The position numbers and the translations under genes were made by a program. DNA of 25,210 nucleotides from positions 1 to 25,210 of the forward strand of contig CAZOIA010000072.1 in the NCBI GenBank assembly GCA_964579675.1, given 5' to 3'. Source of the stretch: CAZOIA01 sp964579675 (GTDB taxonomy: Bacteria; Planctomycetota; Phycisphaerae; UBA1845; PWPN01). The notes below the pieces were generated by a model, which searched no databases, was not told the DNA's origin, and saw only the letters and a program-made list of their open reading frames with translations. Shown in pieces: positions 22,851 to 25,210 of this stretch (positions are counted from its first letter, which is position 1; every line of letters starts with the position of its first letter).

Positions 22851-23807
22851 TTATCCGTCACCCCTCCTGCGACGAACTATGCCCAGGCCGCCCAGGGCCA
22901 ACAGCATTATCGTAGCGGGCTCAGGAACCTGGGCAACGCGAAACCCCTTGTTGTAGCCATCGAGCGTCGGGTCGCCGTAGGCGCGGTACCAGGCGGCCAT
23001 GCCGCAGCCGTGCTGGCTCCACCCCCCGCCACGCTCGCCACGAGAAGAACCGTCTCCGTAAATGTCCGCTTCGTTCCACTCCATCACGTTGCCGCCCTGG
23101 TCGAACGTACCGTAAGCGCTGTCGGACGGCTTGTAGGTGTAGGCTCCGACGTCGGTAACGTCGCCGACCGTCGAATACTCGTAGTTCGCCGAGCCGTTGA
23201 CCAGATCGGTACCCGGCGGCGCTTCGGACGTCGGTTCGTTATCGCTCTGGGTCGGGTAGTCCCAGTAGCCCGCATTGGTCCCGCCGCCCTTGTAATAGGC
23301 CGCCTTGTACCATTCGTCCTCGCTCGGCAGAAACACCAGGGCACCGGGCTTGCGGGCCACGCTGGCACCGAGCGACATGTCGTACGCGCCGTCCTCCGTG
23401 TCGCCGCTGCCCTGGCCGTTGTGCATCCAGTTCGCGAAACGTAGCGTGTCGTACCAGCTCACGTGGTTCACCGGCATGTTTTCTCGGCCCTGGATCAGGT
23501 CATACGAGTAGCTGCCCGAAGACCCGCTTCGCGTGATCCCCCCATAGGTGAAACCCATGCCGGCTTTATACAGCCCGTGCGGGTCGGAGGCCGCCACGGC
23601 GTTGAGGAACTCGCAGTACTGGCTGTTCGTTACCTCGTACTTGCCGATGTTGTACGTGTACGCCACGCCGCCGTAGCCATCGTCGTGCGTGTCATCCACG
23701 TTTCCCGGATCGCCGACCGTGACCCACTCCATGTCGAGCCCCCAGGCCCCAGAGACACAGGCCAACACTACTGCCGCCGCTGCCATGATTCCTGCAACGT
23801 TCCGCAT
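22851..23807 (-). CDS. SUMF1-fold secreted protein with PEP-CTERM anchor
   Basis: This encodes 318 aa. AAGGAG lies upstream of the ATG. A signal peptide (about 1-23, 'AAAAVVLACVSGAWG') is followed by an SUMF1/FGE-type domain (about 25-290). Landmarks are 'YNIGKYEVTNSQYCEFLNAV', 'NMPVNHVSWYDTLRFANWM', 'FLPSEDEWYKAAYY', 'GGNVMEWNE', 'RGGGW' and 'KGFRVAQ'. The C-terminus is 'VPEPATIMLLALGGLG' plus an Arg-rich end, a PEP-CTERM sorting signal for exosortase/archaeosortase-type processing. The Cys pair of formylglycine-generating enzyme is missing (only one Cys, in HGCGMAAW), so it is unlikely to activate sulfatases. It is more likely a structural or ligand-binding surface protein. Confidence 0.92.
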   Translation of the reverse strand: MRNVAGIMAAAAVVLACVSGAWGLDMEWVTVGDPGNVDDTHDDGYGGVAYTYNIGKYEVTNSQYCEFLNAVAASDPHGLYKAGMGFTYGGITRSGSSGSYSYDLIQGRENMPVNHVSWYDTLRFANWMHNGQGSGDTEDGAYDMSLGASVARKPGALVFLPSEDEWYKAAYYKGGGTNAGYWDYPTQSDNEPTSEAPPGTDLVNGSANYEYSTVGDVTDVGAYTYKPSDSAYGTFDQGGNVMEWNEADIYGDGSSRGERGGGWSQHGCGMAAWYRAYGDPTLDGYNKGFRVAQVPEPATIMLLALGGLGIVRRRRGDG

Positions 23808-24022
23808 CGTCCTCTCTCCTTGTGTAATAAAGTGAAAAGCGATTCAAACCCCGGCACTCGTCCGGCCCGGGATTTCCATCTTGTGCGCCACCCGAAACAG
23901 CAGAATTGGAGGGGGACACCTCTCTCTACCTCACATCCACCTGCTGGCAGTGTAACAGATCCCCGCCCGCGAGTCAACAGGCCCGCTTCGGTGCGCCCGC
24001 TGCCCCGCCGCCAAACGGGTGG

Positions 24023-24049
24023 CCCATCCTTCGCGCAGCGAAGGGTGGG
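24023..24049. repeat. 12-bp-stem palindrome
   Basis: CCCATCCTTCGC (24023-24034) pairs with GCGAAGGGTGGG (24038-24049), with one G-T pair and the 3-nt loop GCA. It lies in the 303-bp gap between the divergent-end genes 22851-23807 and 24111-24935, where I see no coding sequence. It is a REP-like element. It has no T-tract on the leftward side, so a terminator role for the isomerase transcript is doubtful. Confidence 0.6.
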
Positions 24050-24110
24050 GGCGCGACGACCACTCGGCGGCAGCGCGATCCGTAGTGTATCGCCAATTGG
24101 GGGATCTGGA

Positions 24111-24935
24111 CTAAACCAACGACTTCAGATGGTCGATACTCGCCGCCGCCTGTTCGATCGTTCCGCATTCGACGCTGAAACAGATCGTCCTATCGAGCGG
24201 CTTGAGGATCTCAATGACCTGCTTCCAGTCGATCACACCCTCGCCGCATGCGCACCCGACCGGGGTGCCGGTCACTTTGCCCCGCTCATCCTTGCTCTGG
24301 GCGACGCTGATGTCCTTGGCATGAAGGTGCACGAGCCGATCCCGCACCCGCTCCAGCCAGGCATAGGGATCCTGCCCGGCAATGTACGAGTTGCCGGTGT
24401 CGAAGTTAATGCCTATCGCCGGAGAGTCTACCAGGCCGTAGATGCGATCCAGCCCATCGGGCGTCCTGCTGTATTGCTGGTGTTGTTCCAGGCCGATCTG
24501 AATTCCCCGTTTCTCCGCCGCCCGGGCCGCCAGCGTCAGCGTGTACTTCATCAGCTCATGGTCAGTGGCTTCGCTGGTGAAATCGGGCTTGGGGCCCTCG
24601 TCGGTGTTGACGATTGAGGTGCCCAGTTCGTAGGCGAAACGGATCGCCGTCCGCAGGTAGTTCACGCTGATATCCGGCTTGCACAGCGGGGTATGGGCAC
24701 TCAGGCTGGAGCATCGGACGCCGTGCTTCTCGCACAGTGCCCGGATGTCCCGCGGGTCCTCCAGCATCGAGACGGAGTGGAAGTAACCCGCCTCGCTCAG
24801 GAGTTCCCGGCCCAGGTGGACCATCGGCTCGATGAACTCGTAGCCGAGCTCCGCCGCCTTGGCCACGCCACCGGCAAAGGACATGCTGTGATGCCGGACG
24901 AACTCCATGTTGACCCCTATCTCGATCTGAGCCAT
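24111..24935 (-). CDS. Sugar phosphate isomerase/epimerase, xylose isomerase-like TIM barrel
   Basis: This encodes 274 aa, typical for the AP-endonuclease-2/IolE-like fold. Metal-binding and catalytic positions are visible at Glu150 ('IGLEQHQQ'), Asp179 ('INFDTGNSY'), His203/His205 ('LVHLHAKD') and Glu256 ('FSVECG'). No signal peptide is seen, so it is cytoplasmic. Family members isomerise or epimerise keto-sugars and inositol derivatives, and in Planctomycetota they often accompany Gfo/Idh/MocA oxidoreductases; the substrate here is not known. GAGGAG lies 8 bases before the ATG, which supports the start. DNA from 24936 to the window end shows only repeats. Confidence 0.92.
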   Translation of the reverse strand: MAQIEIGVNMEFVRHHSMSFAGGVAKAAELGYEFIEPMVHLGRELLSEAGYFHSVSMLEDPRDIRALCEKHGVRCSSLSAHTPLCKPDISVNYLRTAIRFAYELGTSIVNTDEGPKPDFTSEATDHELMKYTLTLAARAAEKRGIQIGLEQHQQYSRTPDGLDRIYGLVDSPAIGINFDTGNSYIAGQDPYAWLERVRDRLVHLHAKDISVAQSKDERGKVTGTPVGCACGEGVIDWKQVIEILKPLDRTICFSVECGTIEQAAASIDHLKSLV

Positions 24936-25038
24936 CGGATCTGCTCCTCTGTCCAGGAAGGAAGAATGCGACTCGCGAATCGAGATGATATTACGCCCGA
25001 TCCGCCCAAGATGCTACCCATGCCGGACGGATGGTGAC

Positions 25039-25206
25039 GGGTGCATGACAGTCTCGGCGGGGACCTTCGGGCGGGCAGCGGGGCGGCACCTCGCTTTTCC
25101 GAACCCCGACCGTCAGGGAGGGGAGTACCTGCGGATGCGCCAGGGCCGCCTCCTTATGGACGCGCTGCGGAGAGGGGTCCGCTTCCTTACGGTCGCGGTT
25201 CGGAAA
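25039..25206. repeat. Inverted-repeat element at the right end
   Basis: TTTCCGAACC...CGACCGT at 25096-25112 is mirrored by ACGGTCG.GGTTCGGAAA at 25189-25206, giving imperfect arms of about 25 bp around 60 bp. GGGTGCATGACA at 25039-25050 is the exact reverse complement of 44-55 at the other end. The final ten bases (CGGAAACACC) equal the first ten of the window. Confidence 0.6.
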
Positions 25207-25210
25207 CACC

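Noticed and set aside
22851..23807. Formylglycine-generating enzyme for the sulfatase
   Set aside because: It lacks the catalytic Cys pair and has a surface-sorting signal.
1..25210. Circular plasmid or phage
   Set aside because: Ends overlap by only 10 bp and the content is chromosomal (ileS, purN, S1 protein) with no replication, mobilisation or structural phage genes.

Overview
The window is GC-rich chromosomal DNA that looks like a member of the Planctomycetota, probably Phycisphaerae-like. That placement is inferred from gene content. The indicators are several Tat-exported Gfo/Idh/MocA oxidoreductases, a type I sulfatase, a PEP-CTERM protein with an SUMF1 fold, a membrane protein ending in a CxxCGYxLxGL...RCPECG zinc ribbon, and intergenic DNA full of short palindromes. 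No phage, plasmid, CRISPR, rRNA or tRNA genes were seen.

Layout. 147-1100 is a lipoprotein of unknown function. An intrinsic terminator inside a structured leader follows, just before a MATE efflux pump (1333-2907). A 360-bp gap with two 8-bp-period arrays and twin hairpins leads into isoleucyl-tRNA synthetase (3268-6669), which carries an in-frame 150-bp palindromic insertion, and then purN (6774-7382). A leftward block runs from 10987 to 7431: a GT2 glycosyltransferase, an alpha/beta hydrolase, a zinc-ribbon membrane protein and a CAP-domain lipoprotein. A secreted GH2 enzyme (11159-13447) is divergent from it. Next come palindromic repeats and a small frameshifted ORF. A second leftward cluster follows: sulfatase, then a Tat Gfo/Idh/MocA protein, then a divergent chorismate synthase (17815 to 13847). 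After a repeat-filled gap come a five-domain S1 protein (18305-19792) and two more Tat Gfo/Idh/MocA proteins. The last genes, both leftward, are the SUMF1/PEP-CTERM protein and a TIM-barrel sugar isomerase/epimerase.

How they fit together. The GH2 enzyme, sulfatase, three exported oxidoreductases and isomerase suggest extracytoplasmic breakdown of (sulfated) sugars. They are scattered among housekeeping genes (ileS, purN, S1 protein, chorismate synthase) and do not form a classical SusCD locus.

The most unusual content is not protein-coding: a REPIN/MITE-like element inserted in frame into ileS with a 9-bp flanking duplication, degenerate tandem arrays with an exact 8-bp period next to the starts of ileS, the S1 gene and the sulfatase, and a family of palindromes repeated across the window. 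The two window ends share 10 bp, and joining them would complete a nested inverted repeat. The chorismate synthase has lost the His of its first signature.
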